This document shows positions 10,575-19,772 of a stretch of 64,000 bases of DNA, piece after piece. Each line of letters opens with the position of its first letter. The stretch's first letter is position 1. A program made the translations under genes and the position numbers. Source of the stretch: Diploptera punctata (Eukaryota; Arthropoda; Insecta; Blattodea; Blaberidae). Location: positions 572,501 through 636,500 of the forward strand of contig JASPKZ010004560.1 in NCBI GenBank assembly GCA_030220185.1, written 5' to 3'. The notes below the pieces were generated by a model, which did not search any database, was not told the origin of the DNA, and saw only the letters and a list, made by a program, of their open reading frames with translations.

Positions 10575-10775
10575 ATAGTTTGTCGAGCTACATGGTCTTA
10601 TGCGTTTTCTGGATGTGATAAGGGCGTTTGTTCAGTTTAAAGCGTAAGATATGCCATACAGTGCTTTGGGACATACCCAATTCTCTGCTGAGTCTTCTGG
10701 TTGATGCACCGGGACTTCGTGAGATGGCATCCTGTATGGTTTGTCGGTCTCCCTCTACATGCCTCATCAGCAACA
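10575..10775 (-). pseudogene. Transposase helix-turn-helix fragment
   Basis: A 61-codon frame (10588-10773) reads DRQTIQDAISRSPGAS, then RRLSRELGMSQSTVWHIL, then KLNKRPYHIQ. This is the two-part recognition-helix arrangement seen in N-terminal HTH domains of Tc1/mariner-superfamily transposases, including the insect class that pairs with DUF4817. No DDE catalytic part follows; LINE-E begins immediately beyond. Possibly the same transposase class as the remnant at 52200-52500. Confidence 0.65.
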
Positions 10776-10777
10776 GA

Positions 10778-11113
10778 TCCCGTCCGTTTCATTTTCAGTA
10801 CCAGATCTCCTCGATTTCCAATTATTTATCATCCCGTTTCCAGTATCTATCCTCAAACCTTAACTTCAACACAAGATCACAACATAGTCTCTTACTTAAT
10901 ATACCGCAACATAGGACATCACATCACTCCATGTCATATACCATCTTCACTTCTCGCAACTGGAATTCCCTACCACAAGAAATAAGGGGCTGCCCGACAT
11001 TGGCATCTTTTAAAAGAAATCTAAATTTATATTTGTTCTAAACTCGACTTCATTATTATCCAGTGTAAGGTATATATATTAATTGGTGTTTCCCGTATAA
11101 TGTATCATATTTA
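10778..11113 (+). pseudogene. LINE-E C-terminus, CR1/L2-like
   Basis: The frame ending at 11041 contains RSQHSLLLNIPQHRT, then WNSLPQEIRGCPTLASFKR and LNLYLF, then stop. The pattern WNSLP..IR....L..FKR..... at the very C-terminus is typical of CR1/L2/Jockey-type non-LTR polyproteins. Only the last ~85 codons survive. The 3' UTR is short and lacks the family's terminal hairpin because the (ATT)n tract starts first. Confidence 0.75.

Positions 11114-11167
<54 letters not shown>
11114..11167. repeat. (ATT)n microsatellite
   Basis: Seventeen or so uninterrupted ATT units after the LINE-E fragment. Confidence 0.95.
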
Positions 11168-11235
11168 CGTATCATTATTGTTATTATCGTATAAAATGTT
11201 GTTTGTACATGAAATTTGCATTGCTACATTTAACT
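11168..11235. other. Short unassigned spacer
   Basis: No recognised element. Confidence 0.3.
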
Positions 11236-11307
11236 GTCCCGACCGGGAATCGAACCCGGGCCCGCTGCGTGACAAGGCAGCACGCTACCTCGAGACCACA
11301 GCAATTA
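11236..11307 (-). mobile_element. SINE-A tRNA-like head alone
   Basis: Only the ~70-bp tRNA-related region is present, in reverse (GGGAATCGAACCCGGGCCCG, CCTCGAGACCACAGC). The T-stem/loop CCGGG-TTCGATT-CCCGG is intact. It is either a fragment or a tRNA-like pseudogene from which the SINE could derive. Confidence 0.75.
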
Positions 11308-11540
11308 AATTGGTATGGGCATTTACAATGAATGCAAGAAGAAATGTTACCAGAAAAACATTGGAATACTGTCCATCTGGAAGAAGAGGAAGACCTCGAA
11401 ACTAATGGATGAAAGAAATAATAACTGAAATGAGAACAGGAGGACTGGAGAACAGGGAGTGGATGGATAGAGGTGAGTGAAGAAGGAAAATGAAACTTTA
11501 AGTACAGAAATATGTGTAAAAATTAAAAATCTGTATATAA
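11308..11540 (+). mobile_element. LINE-C 3' end
   Basis: GGAAGAAGAGGAAGACCTCG, GAACAGGAGGACTGGAG and AAAAATTAAAAATCTGTATA match the forward copy at 21701-21890 and the reverse at 12331-12575. The C-terminal coding pattern SGRRGRPRN is still readable. The 3' end opens directly into (ATT)n. Confidence 0.8.
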
Positions 11541-11610
<70 letters not shown>

Positions 11611-11622
11611 TATTATTATTAT
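11541..11622. repeat. (ATT)n microsatellite
   Basis: About 27 ATT units continuous with the LINE-C 3' terminus. Confidence 0.95.
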
Positions 11623-12290
11623 AGAAGTATTTTCTACATTTATTTTTCAGTTTTCTGCTTTTGAAATCTATATATTTGATAGCGTTATATATCGTTCACA
11701 TTCCAATTTAACAACCACATATTTGAATGGATCAATAATTAAAATTTTTAATTTTTTACTTTTTTACTTTTTTATTGCAATAAAATTGTTCTCTAGAAGT
11801 TACCATTGGTATTCCGAGAATTTAATAAAATCACTAATGGAAATATCAAACATAATCTGAAACATGTAGGCCTAGTTTCATTTATTTCTGATTCCCGGAA
11901 TTTAATCTCTAATGCTCAATTACGTACACTTTGAGCTTGTATTAGGCCTAACTTTTAATTATGTGAATGGCTGAAACAGGATTCAGCTATGTTTCTAGTC
12001 GAAAATTTCTTGTTTGAAAAAGCTTGCAGGCAACACTGTAAATATAGCGCTACTTCTCATTTCATGAAACAGCTTTTTTTTTTGTACCGTTAGCGAGCAA
12101 TGTTTACAGAGGTACAGTTATCATAAATCTTTCAGCCAATCCCGCGCTGCTATCTCTGTTCTTTTGATGGTTAACTTTATGTTGGATTCAAAAATGAAGC
12201 TTTTAAATATGTATTAGGCATAAATTATGGCTTCTGCAAAGAGGAAAGTTCTTAGCTAGGCCTCATGTTTTAAATAGTAATAAATAAATA
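11623..12290. other. Unassigned, no gene seen
   Basis: Possible single-copy sequence: no repeat family from elsewhere in the window and no open frame. Contains a T9 run near 12070. Confidence 0.4.
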
Positions 12291-12330
12291 AAAATAATAA
12301 TAATAATAATACTGATAATAATAATAATTT
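12291..12330. repeat. (AAT)n microsatellite
   Basis: AAT units in the orientation expected if this were the tail of the adjoining reverse LINE-C. Confidence 0.9.
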
Positions 12331-12578
12331 TTATTTATAAACAGATTTTTAATGTAAACACATATTTCCTTCTCCATTCGTCTCTATCCATGTCCTCCAG
12401 TCCTCTTGTTCTAATTCCACTTCCTATTTTTTGCATCCACAAGTTTCGAGGTCTTCCTTTTCTTCTTCTTCCAGGTGGACACCATTCCAATCTTATCCTG
12501 GGTAACCTTTCTTCTTGAATTCGTCGTACGTACCCATACCAGTTTAATTGCTTATATCTTATATAACCTATTATTGAA
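12331..12578 (-). mobile_element. LINE-C 3' end, reverse
   Basis: TTTATAAACAGATTTTTAAT at the left is the 3' terminus; CCTCCAGTCCTCTTGTTCT and CGAGGTCTTCCTTTTCTTC correspond to the coding end shared with 11308-11540. Confidence 0.8.
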
Positions 12579-12760
12579 TTTATAATAATAATAATAGTAA
12601 TAATAATAATAATAGTGATAATGACAATGAAAATGATAGTAATGATAATACTATTAATAATAATAATAATGATAATAACAATAGTAGTAGTAATAATAAT
12701 AATAATAATATTATGAACAATAATAACAATATTAATAGTAAAAATAATAGTAGTGGTAAC
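12579..12760. repeat. Degenerate (AAT)n microsatellite
   Basis: AAT units with GAC, AGT and AAC interruptions. Confidence 0.9.
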
Positions 12761-12950
12761 TAACTCAATGGCTCTATCGAACCCGTAGGTTTATGGCCGC
12801 GCGGATTTAAGCTCTTCATACGTCCCTATCCTGAGCTAATGTTTTCCAATCTTCGTCTGTATAATTTACTTCCCTCAAATCAAGAATAATGTTATTCTTC
12901 CACCTCATTCTTTGTCTGCCAATTGGGCGTTTTCCTTCAAGAAGCTTAGC
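12761..12950 (-). mobile_element. LINE-A 3' end
   Basis: AACTAACTCAATGGCTCTATC, CGAACCCGTAGGTTTATGG and CCTATCCTGAGCTAATG identify the reverse LINE-A terminus. Truncated after TTGGGCGTTTTCC. Confidence 0.85.
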
Positions 12951-13010
12951 AATAATATTAAAAATGTTGACAATGACAACGATGACAATAAGAACAATAA
13001 TCACAAAAAC

Positions 13011-13068
<58 letters not shown>

Positions 13069-13155
13069 TCAATAACAAGAACAGCAACAAGAACAACGAC
13101 AAGAAATAGAACAACAACGAAAGCAATAACAAAAACAACAACAACAAATGTAATA

Positions 13156-13200
<45 letters not shown>
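12951..13200. repeat. Degenerate (AAT/AAC)n microsatellite
   Basis: About 250 bp of AAT units with AAC, GAC and AGC variants. The long Asn-, Ile- and Thr-rich frames here are translations of the repeat. Confidence 0.95.
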
Positions 13201-13202
<2 letters not shown>

Positions 13203-13556
13203 TCTAACTAAACTCAAAGTTACTATCGAACCAGGAGGTTCATGGACATGCGGACATCGTATATCCTGAGCTAATGTTTTTTCAATCATGCACTGTACAA
13301 TTTACCTTCTTCAAATCATGGTTAATGTCATTCTCCAACCTCATTGTTCGCCTACTTACTGGGCTCTTTACGCCTGATATCCCTGCCATCCGTGCCACAT
13401 ATCCTGCCTATCTTAACTGTTCTTATTATATCTGGCCTCCCATAAAGATCACGTAGCTCACTGTTTGTAGTCTTTTCCATTAACCTGTCTGTTCGTCTCT
13501 ATCCAAAACTTTGGTAAGAATTTTATTCTCAGATACTCTGTTTTTTTTTTCTCCTT
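13201..13556 (-). mobile_element. LINE-A 3' end, diverged
   Basis: CTAACTAAACTCAAAGTTACTATCG tail and 3' UTR, then the reverse of the C-terminal coding region to CAGATACTCTG. More substitutions and small indels than neighbouring copies suggest an older insertion. Confidence 0.75.
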
Positions 13557-13571
13557 AAAGTAAGAGCCCAT

Positions 13572-13877
13572 GTTTACCTACAGATGGTATTCAGTCAATA
13601 AACTGACCCAATGAGACATCTAATAGGTATTACTTGGATGATGTAAGGTCGGTAAATTTTGCTTTTAAGAATTATTTTTAATACACCAAAGGGCTCTCTT
13701 TTTTTTTTTTAGTCCTAAGGTTTTTTACGACTCTGAATAATCATCAGATTCGTAACCCACGAAGGACTTGGTCCTTAGATTTTTCCGCCCTAAAAAATTA
13801 ATCGACCCCAACCAGGTTTGAACCTGATACCACGGGATTAGAGACAAGGAACATGACCAATAGTCCATCGCGGCATT
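13572..13877 (-). mobile_element. SINE-B, reverse
   Basis: Reverse tRNA-like head at the right (B-box complement GGTTTGAACC; CACGGGATTAGAGACAAGG), body to the left with GGTTTTTTACGACTCTGAA. Contains a T-rich expansion near 13690. Confidence 0.75.
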
Positions 13878-14034
13878 ACTTATAAAACTTATCCCCATAT
13901 TACCCGTGAGAAGTGTAACATAATCATTTTAATCTACTCCTATAGGAGCTTCATTGAGATATTAAACTTTATTTTATGGATGTAAATAATAAGTAAAATG
14001 TAATATTTATTTTCGCACGAATCCTGTTTTATTA
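13878..14034. other. Short unassigned spacer
   Basis: No recognised element. Confidence 0.3.
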
Positions 14035-14225
14035 TTATTTAATTTAATTTAATTTAATTTAATTTAATTTAATTTAATGGTTTATATATTTTCCCTGTTG
14101 GAGTTAAGACCACAAGGTATCCTCTTCCACTTCACCAGGTTAAATTATACATATAAATACAACTTGGTTAATAATACATAATAGGCATAGACTACACAAT
14201 ATACATATGACAAGAAAAGAACAAA
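14035..14225 (-). mobile_element. LINE-E 3' end with (TTTAA)n tail
   Basis: Eight or so TTTAA units form the reversed tail, followed by GGAGTTAAGACCACAAGGTATCC, the reversed terminal hairpin, and CCACTTCACCAGGTTAAATT. Only the 3' UTR is preserved. Confidence 0.7.
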
Positions 14226-14427
14226 AAATATTCAAATAATAATAATAATAAAAATAAAATAATAATATTTATTTTCTTCGGCTTTTTAGTACTGTAATTT
14301 TTTCAAACGACCAGCGTGCTAGTCTGATGCGTCAACTCCCAACCTGGAGGATCAGAAAATGTTTAATCAAGATTATCTTCTAATGTTCATATTATTTGTT
14401 TTTAAACATCTTAATGATGGACAAATT
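14226..14427. other. Unassigned, left flank of the tRNA-like palindrome
   Basis: Includes AAGATTATCTTC at 14369-14380, repeated at 14779-14790 on the other side of the palindrome. Confidence 0.4.
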
Positions 14428-14778
14428 ATATTTGAAAAGAAAAATATACACCTAGACTGGGGTTTGAACCCAGGACCTTTGACTATCTATGTCAATGCTC
14501 TATCCAAGTGAGCTACCTTAGAAAATTATACGCCTAGACTGGGGTTTGAACCCAGGACCTTTGACTCTCTATGGCAATGCTCTATCCAAGTTAGCTACCT
14601 TCCCGGTGATCTAACTTAAGTAGCTCACTTGGATAGAACATTGACATGTAGAGTCAAAGGTCCTGGGTTTAAACCCCAGTCTAGGCTAGGTAGCTCACTT
14701 GGATAGAGCATTGACATAGAGAGCCAAAGGTCCTGGTTTCAGACCCCAGTCTAGGCGTATATTTTTCTTTTCAAATAT
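14428..14778. repeat. Palindrome of four tRNA-like sequences
   Basis: Two tRNA-like units on the minus strand (about 14451-14522 and 14532-14603) face two on the plus strand (about 14614-14686 and 14684-14756). Outer arms TATATTTGAAAAGAAAAATA and the complement extend the symmetry. Each unit shows D-stem GCTC/GAGC, anticodon stem TTGAC/GTCAA and T-arm CTGGG-TTTAAAC-CCCAG, with a short variable loop. Loops read ATAGAGA-type in three and ATGTAGA in one, so apparent anticodons differ (AGA, GTA). Acceptor stems do not pair well, so I treat them as tRNA-derived pseudogenes rather than working tRNAs. Confidence 0.75.
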
Positions 14779-14985
14779 AAGATTATCTTCCTTTAGTCCT
14801 TGATGAACCAACGTCTAACTGAGACAGCAGTACCTGTAACCCTCACAGGGTACTATCAGCAGGGTATACTGGACTCTGGTTCTTTATGGGTTTGCTATTC
14901 CTTCCCCTCACCCTTTTCCAACCTGGCTTAGGACAGGCTTTGGAGGGTTTACAACAATAATAATAATAATAATAGTAATAATAAT
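14779..14985. other. Unassigned, relatively GC-rich stretch
   Basis: 14800-14955 is distinctly less A+T-rich than its surroundings (CTGTAACCCTCACAGGG, CCTTCCCCTCACCC) but has no recognised family or frame. It ends in AAT repeats. Confidence 0.4.
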
Positions 14986-15336
14986 CCATCCATAGTAATT
15001 CTCCCCGAAGGCAGGTCCTTCACTGCAATCATATCATTTTCATGCTATGTTTGCAGCTTTTACTAGGGAATTGTGTAGGTGTGGTAGCTTCCCGTTGCTT
15101 TCCACACCGGTGAAGGATGATGATGATAATGATAATGGTAAGGATGATAATGATAAGGATGATGGCCATATGATTTCGGGGACCGTTTGGGCCTTAAAGT
15201 TTTCCTGACATTTGTCTTACAGGCGAGGAAAAACACCGATAAAAACCTCACCCAGAAAAACTGCCCCGACCGGGGATCGAACCCGGGCCCGATGCGTGAC
15301 AAGGCAGCACGCTACTTCTAGACCACAGCGGTGGAC
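14986..15336 (-). mobile_element. SINE-A, full length
   Basis: Complete from CCATCCATAGTAATT to the tRNA-like head (GGGGATCGAACCCGGGCCCG, CTAGACCACAGCGGTGGAC). Flanked by AGTAATAATAAT on both sides (14974-14985 and 15337-15348), although the duplication lies inside a microsatellite. The internal GAT/AAT segment is expanded relative to other copies. Confidence 0.9.
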
Positions 15337-15337
15337 A

Positions 15338-15396
<59 letters not shown>
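15337..15396. repeat. (AAT)n microsatellite
   Basis: About 18 AAT units between SINE-A and the next LINE. Confidence 0.95.
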
Positions 15397-15827
15397 CTAT
15401 CTTCGGGTTTTTACAGCTGCTGCCTTCTTCCCGTGCCAAATCTCCAAAGCCTACGATCTTGGGCATCTTCAATGCTTAGCCCTCTTGCTTGCATTAGCAT
15501 TACTATCTTCATGTTTTCCTTCCATGTTAACTTTGGTCTCCCTCTTGTCTTCTTTCTGCTCGGTTGCCATTGATATAGTTGCTTCGGCCGTCGTTCATCT
15601 TTCATTCTTAAAATACGTCCTAACCACTTTAATTCCTTCTCCTCAATTTTTTCATTATGCTTTCTTCTGCTTCCATTATGTTTCTAATTTCCTTATTTGT
15701 GACATGTTCTAATTTTGACTTTCTAGCACATCTGCGTAAATATTCAATTTTTAGAGCTATTAGTATACTCTTGTATTACTTATTGATTGTCCATACCTCA
15801 CTTCCATACATTGCAACAGGTTCCACC

Positions 15828-15828
<1 letters not shown>
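15397..15828 (-). mobile_element. RTE-like LINE C-terminal domain (LINE-G)
   Basis: Reverse frame at 15411-15605 reads GRPKLTWKENMKIVMLMQARG and EDAQDRRLWRF, the R/W-rich C-terminal tail of RTE-like elements; further right the reversed YASEVWTIN-type segment (CCATACCTCACTTCCATAC) appears. It is the only copy of this subfamily here and lies between two (AAT)n tracts. Confidence 0.7.
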
Positions 15829-15888
<60 letters not shown>

Positions 15889-15902
15889 TAATAATAATAA
15901 CC
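15829..15902. repeat. (AAT)n microsatellite
   Basis: About 24 AAT units with one AAC. Confidence 0.95.
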
Positions 15903-16127
15903 TATAATTTTATTAAGTAATTGAATTGGTAAAAAAAAGTTGAAAAAATAAAAGAATAATAAAAATATACCTAAAACGTGGTTATATATTATATTGTGTG
16001 AAAAACATTTAGGGAGTTTTTTTTTTAGTTTTGTTTGAGTCGGTCAGTCTTTAATATAAGATGGGTGGAAATTCCAGAGTTGGGTCGCTGTAACAAGGAA
16101 GAATGAGGTTATATTCGATGAATTAGG
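15903..16127. other. Unassigned spacer
   Basis: A-rich then T-rich sequence, no recognised element. Confidence 0.3.
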
Positions 16128-16428
16128 TACAACTAACTACTAACTAACTCACTGGCTCTATAGAACCCTTAGGTTCATGGCCGCGCGGACATAAGCTCTC
16201 CGTACATCCCTATCCTTAGCTAATGTTTTTCAATCATCCCCTGTATAATCTACTTCCCTCACCTCATTCTTAGTTTACCAACTGGGCGTTTTCCCTCTGG
16301 TTTTCCTACAACAAGAAGCTTCCATGCATATCTTTCATCCCCCATACGTGCGATATGTTCTGCCCATCGCAGTCGATGAGACGTAACTGTACTTATTATA
16401 TCTGGCTTCCTATATATATATCCTGTAA
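16128..16428 (-). mobile_element. LINE-A 3' end
   Basis: CTAACTACTAACTAACTCACTGG is the reversed tail. It continues to CTTATTATATCTGGCTTCC and stops at a short TA run. A ~28-bp deletion removes the sequence between TACTTCCCTC and ACCTCATTC. Confidence 0.85.
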
Positions 16429-16735
16429 CAGCTAAAGTTAAATTTTCTCTCGAACATGTTCTTAAGTTTTGGTTGTGGCGATTTTCCTTTAATTCCTAAA
16501 AATCTTATTTGTAGGGTTGCTCAATAGATGACGCAATACATATATGATTGATTTGTAGTAATTATTGTATAGGGGGTACACCCTAATTCACCTGTATCTG
16601 ATAATGTCAATGTATCCCTTGAGGTAGGCGATAAGAAGATAGCACCCCAAGGGGTAGTGAACCACACCTTATCATCCTGTTCCATCGCGTCCTCTAGCCA
16701 GGTACAATATTAACCATTCAATAATTTAGAGTATA
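16429..16735. other. Unassigned, no gene seen
   Basis: Includes ACCCTAATTCACCTG and CACCCCAAGGGGTAGTGAACC. No match within the window. Confidence 0.35.
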
Positions 16736-17226
16736 GAAATGCAAATGGGAAAATACAGACTGAAAACATTAAAAGAATGGAGAAAAGTTTAACATTCTGT
16801 AATTTAACTAAACAATTAATCTGGAATCTTGAATTGTGGAATGGCAATGCATAAAACTTATTTCAAACCAGCTGAGACTTTGAAGGAATTGAGCAGAATC
16901 CAAGCTACAGAAATTAAATTCTAATGTGGAATGGTACATAAAATAAGGAGAGATAGAATAAGGAATGACCAAATCAGGGAGATATTAAAAGTGGAAAATT
17001 AACAACAGACGTAGGGAAAAATAACTAAAATGGTTTGGATATCTGAAAAGAATGGAAAGGAAAGACTGCCACAAAGACTGTTAAATCTCAAGATATAAGG
17101 AAAACGAACGACACGAGAAAGATGGATTAACCAAGTGAAGAAGTCTACAAGAGAGAGGATACGACTGGGAAGAATAAGAAGAAGGAAAGCATGGGAAGAT
17201 AAGGATGGTTGGAGGCATATTTGAAT
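16736..17226 (+). mobile_element. Decayed RTE-like LINE fragment
   Basis: Broken frames give NLTKQLIWNLELW, LKELSRIQATEIKF, and KWFGYLKRMERKD followed by TRERWINQV, the familiar order of the RTE post-RT region. It has several stops and frameshifts and is not assignable to families A-F. Confidence 0.65.
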
Positions 17227-17328
17227 GGTTTATTTAAAAAAAACATAAGTCACTTTTTGGGCAAATTTGAGTTAATAGCGAATTCACATTCAATGTATTT
17301 ATATGTATCATTTTGAACGAAACATACA
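17227..17328. other. Unassigned spacer
   Basis: Nothing recognised. Confidence 0.3.
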
Positions 17329-17466
17329 TCAGCATATCCTGAAGGACGTCTTCCAATAAAGATGAAAACAGTTGATGACATTGTCAAGCTAATAGAGTGT
17401 ATCCCTCAAGAGAAACAAATTACTAGCTTCTATGATGAATTACGTAGTTGGCCAGTGGGTGATTAA
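17329..17466 (+). pseudogene. Possible transposase C-terminal fragment
   Basis: A short open stretch reads YPEGRLPIKMKTVDDIVKLIE, then CIPQEKQITSFYDELRSW, then stop. The sequence looks protein-like: mixed charged residues and a pattern of the type K..D...L...IP......FY..L found near the C-termini of several insect DNA-transposon proteins. No catalytic residues are present, and a family assignment is not possible from 46 residues. Confidence 0.3.
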
Positions 17467-18116
17467 TGCAATTTACAAAGTGTTTCCACTGACTGAATCA
17501 GTTTATAGAATGTCGTTATTTTGTTATTTTTATTATGTATACATATTATTTTTCATTTGAAAAATATGTAAAATATTCATTTTCAAGTTTTCTGTATCTC
17601 AATTATTATACAATTTTAAAAATAACATTTACTTTTAGTGAAAGTGTGCATTTATTGCAGAAACAAGATAAGTCAAACTTTTTAATTGATTAAAATAATT
17701 ATCTAAAATGTATATTTATATTTAAAAATATAGAAAATCCATCTTAAATGTGATACAGAACTCATAAAAATTCGTATCGCTATGTTCATGACAAAAATAC
17801 GTTTGTGAAAAAAGTTTGTTTTTAATTCCCGAAAATTTACTATTTTCTGACTTAGGTAGTTTCTGAAATAAACTATTCTTTTGGAATCGACCTTCTGAAA
17901 GGAGGACGCGATAAGAGGATGATGATGATGATGAGATATTAGTAAGACGCCTGTAAAAGAGATCGTTGAGCACTATACGTCGGTCTTTCACGCCCAGATA
18001 TGAATTCCCACGCTAATGACCTCCTTTCGCTAAAATAAAAAAAGTCCCTCACGCAGGAACTGCGTAAACTAAGCGAATTTCTCAGTAAGTCGAGTTTACG
18101 GACCCATTTAGCTGGT
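17467..18116. other. Unassigned A+T-rich region
   Basis: No gene seen; a (GAT)4 sits at about 17920. Confidence 0.4.
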
Positions 18117-18416
18117 TTGTCCTGCGCCGTAGCCGAGTGGTTAAGGCAAGATGCCTTAGCGCAGAATTACGGGACTGGCGCTGATTCGAGTACCCATGGT
18201 GGACAAATTTTTCTCATGGAATTTCGGCCAGTATGTAACTGGTGCCCACTCAGCATCATGAGGAATTTGGGTAGCTATAATAAGTACCGGCTTCAGGTTG
18301 AGAAAACCAGCTATAACGGCTGGGAGGCCCGATATTCTGACCACATATCACTGGCTGGATGATCGTCTACCTCTATGATTAACCATGTGGATGTTAGGCA
18401 TTCTAGCCCTGTCGCG
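18117..18416 (+). mobile_element. SINE-D, tRNA-derived
   Basis: Head GCGCCGTAGCCGAGTGGTTAAGGC resembles a Leu/Ser-type tRNA 5' half with a good A-box (TAGCCGAGTGG); CTGATTCGAGTACCC is a B-box-like site. The ~220-bp non-tRNA body ends at a (TA)n tract. It is the only copy in the window, so family status rests on the tRNA-like head. Confidence 0.55.

Positions 18417-18456
<40 letters not shown>
18417..18456. repeat. (TA)n dinucleotide repeat
   Basis: About 18 TA units at the 3' end of SINE-D. Confidence 0.95.
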
Positions 18457-18459
<3 letters not shown>

Positions 18460-18594
18460 TACGGAACAGAAGAGATTTTTATTTCCACTCCTAGATTTGA
18501 CAAAAATGGACAAAGAAAGAAACACTTATATACGTGATAAATTAAAAGTTTCGTGGGGTTGCTTAAGGGTGTACTTTATCACATTCTCTATTTA
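18457..18594. other. Short unassigned spacer
   Basis: Nothing recognised. Confidence 0.3.
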
Positions 18595-19530
18595 ATTTTT
18601 ATACGTCACTATCTTGAGATAATATTTTCCAATGATCTCTTGTATCTTCTACTTCTCTCAATAATTCATGGTTAATGTTATTCTCCCACCTCATTCTTGG
18701 TCTACCAACTATCCGTTTTCCCTCTGGTTTTCCTATAACAAACTTCCATGCACCTCTTTCATTTCCCATTCGTGCAACATGTCCTGCCTATCGCAGTCTA
18801 CGAGACCTAACTGTTCTTATTATATCTCCATCCATCCATAGTAATTCTGCCCGAGGGCAGGTCTTTCGTTGCAATCATAGCATTTTCATGCTATGCTTTG
18901 CAGCTTTGCTAGGGAATTGTAGGTGTGGTAGATTCCCGTTGCTTTCTACACCGGTGAAGGATGATGATGATGATGATGATGGCCATTTGATTTCGGGGAC
19001 CTTTTGAGCCATAAAGTTTTCCTGACATTTTTCTTACAGGTGAGGAAAAACCCCGATAAAAACCTCACCCAGAAAAACTGTCCTGAGCGTTGCAATCATA
19101 GCATTTTCATGCTATGCTTTGCAGCTTTACTAGGGAATTGTAGGTGTGGTAGATTCCCGTTGCTTTCTACACCGGTGAAGGATGATGATGATGATGATGA
19201 TGACGGCCATATGATTTCAGGGACTTTTTGAGCCATAAAGTTTTCCTGACATTTTTCTTACAGGTGAGGAAAAACCCCGATAAAAACCTCACCCAGAAAA
19301 ACTGTCCCGAGCGGGGATCGAACCCGGGCCCGCTGCGTCACAAGGCAGCACGCTACCTCGAGACCACAGCGGTGGACTTTATTATATCTGGTTTCCTATA
19401 AAGGTCATGTTTCACTCTTATGTAGCCTTCTTCTGCATTCACCTGTCTTTTCAAATCTCTTTGATCAAAAAAAATCCTAATAATTTTATTCTAAAATACT
19501 CAAACTTTTTGATCCTCGGTTAAAAAAAGA
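18595..19530 (-). mobile_element. LINE-A fragment split by SINE-A
   Basis: The left part ends at CTGTTCTTATTATATCT and the right part resumes at TTATTATATCTGGTTTCC; joined, they give the continuous LINE-A reading seen at 56210-56330. The interruption is SINE-A with an 11-bp duplication. The 3' tail is missing at the left. Confidence 0.85.
18828..19378 (-). mobile_element. SINE-A with internal 220-bp tandem duplication
   Basis: Flanked by TTATTATATCT (18817-18827 and 19379-19389). From GTTGCAATCATAGCATTTTC at 18869 the 3' two-thirds of the SINE is repeated starting at 19089 with near identity; only the second unit is joined to the tRNA-like head. One insertion with one target duplication therefore contains a partial dimer. 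Confidence 0.92.
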
Positions 19531-19535
19531 GTCCA

Positions 19536-19593
<58 letters not shown>

Positions 19594-19612
19594 AATAATA
19601 GTAATTATAATA
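19531..19612. repeat. (AAT)n microsatellite
   Basis: About 22 AAT units with AAA and AAC variants. Confidence 0.95.
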
Positions 19613-19719
19613 ATATAAGCCCAAAGGACAATGTCGACCAGGAAGACCTCTTAAAAGACTGGTAGATGGGACCGAAATAGGTCTACGAAGACCTAATTTG
19701 TGACGGATGATGACGAATA

Positions 19720-19720
<1 letters not shown>
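19613..19720 (+). mobile_element. LINE-D 3' end
   Basis: GTCGACCAGGAAGACCTCTT and AGACTGGTAGATGGGACCG match 26250-26330. The terminal hairpin AGGTCT-ACGA-AGACCT is perfect here, then AATTTGTGACGGATGATGACG leads to the tail. Confidence 0.85.
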
Positions 19721-19757
<37 letters not shown>

Positions 19758-19772
19758 TATTTTTATTACATT
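19721..19772. repeat. (AAT)n microsatellite
   Basis: AAT units directly after the LINE-D tail. Confidence 0.9.

Noticed and set aside
11236..11307. Functional tRNA gene
   Set aside because: The tRNA-like region is identical in style to SINE-A heads, the anticodon loop has an extra base, and no terminator context was seen.
12816..13289. Long Ile/Val-, Asn- or Thr-rich frames over 12.8-13.3 kb
   Set aside because: They are translations of the AAT/AAC microsatellite joined to LINE-A edges, open only because the repeat has no stop in some frames.
14684..14756. Functional tRNA with anticodon AGA
   Set aside because: The acceptor stem pairs poorly, a Ser tRNA should have a long variable arm, and four damaged units sit in one palindrome.
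18675..19231. Two nearly identical short frames suggesting a duplicated gene
   Set aside because: They are the two copies of the 220-bp duplicated SINE-A segment.
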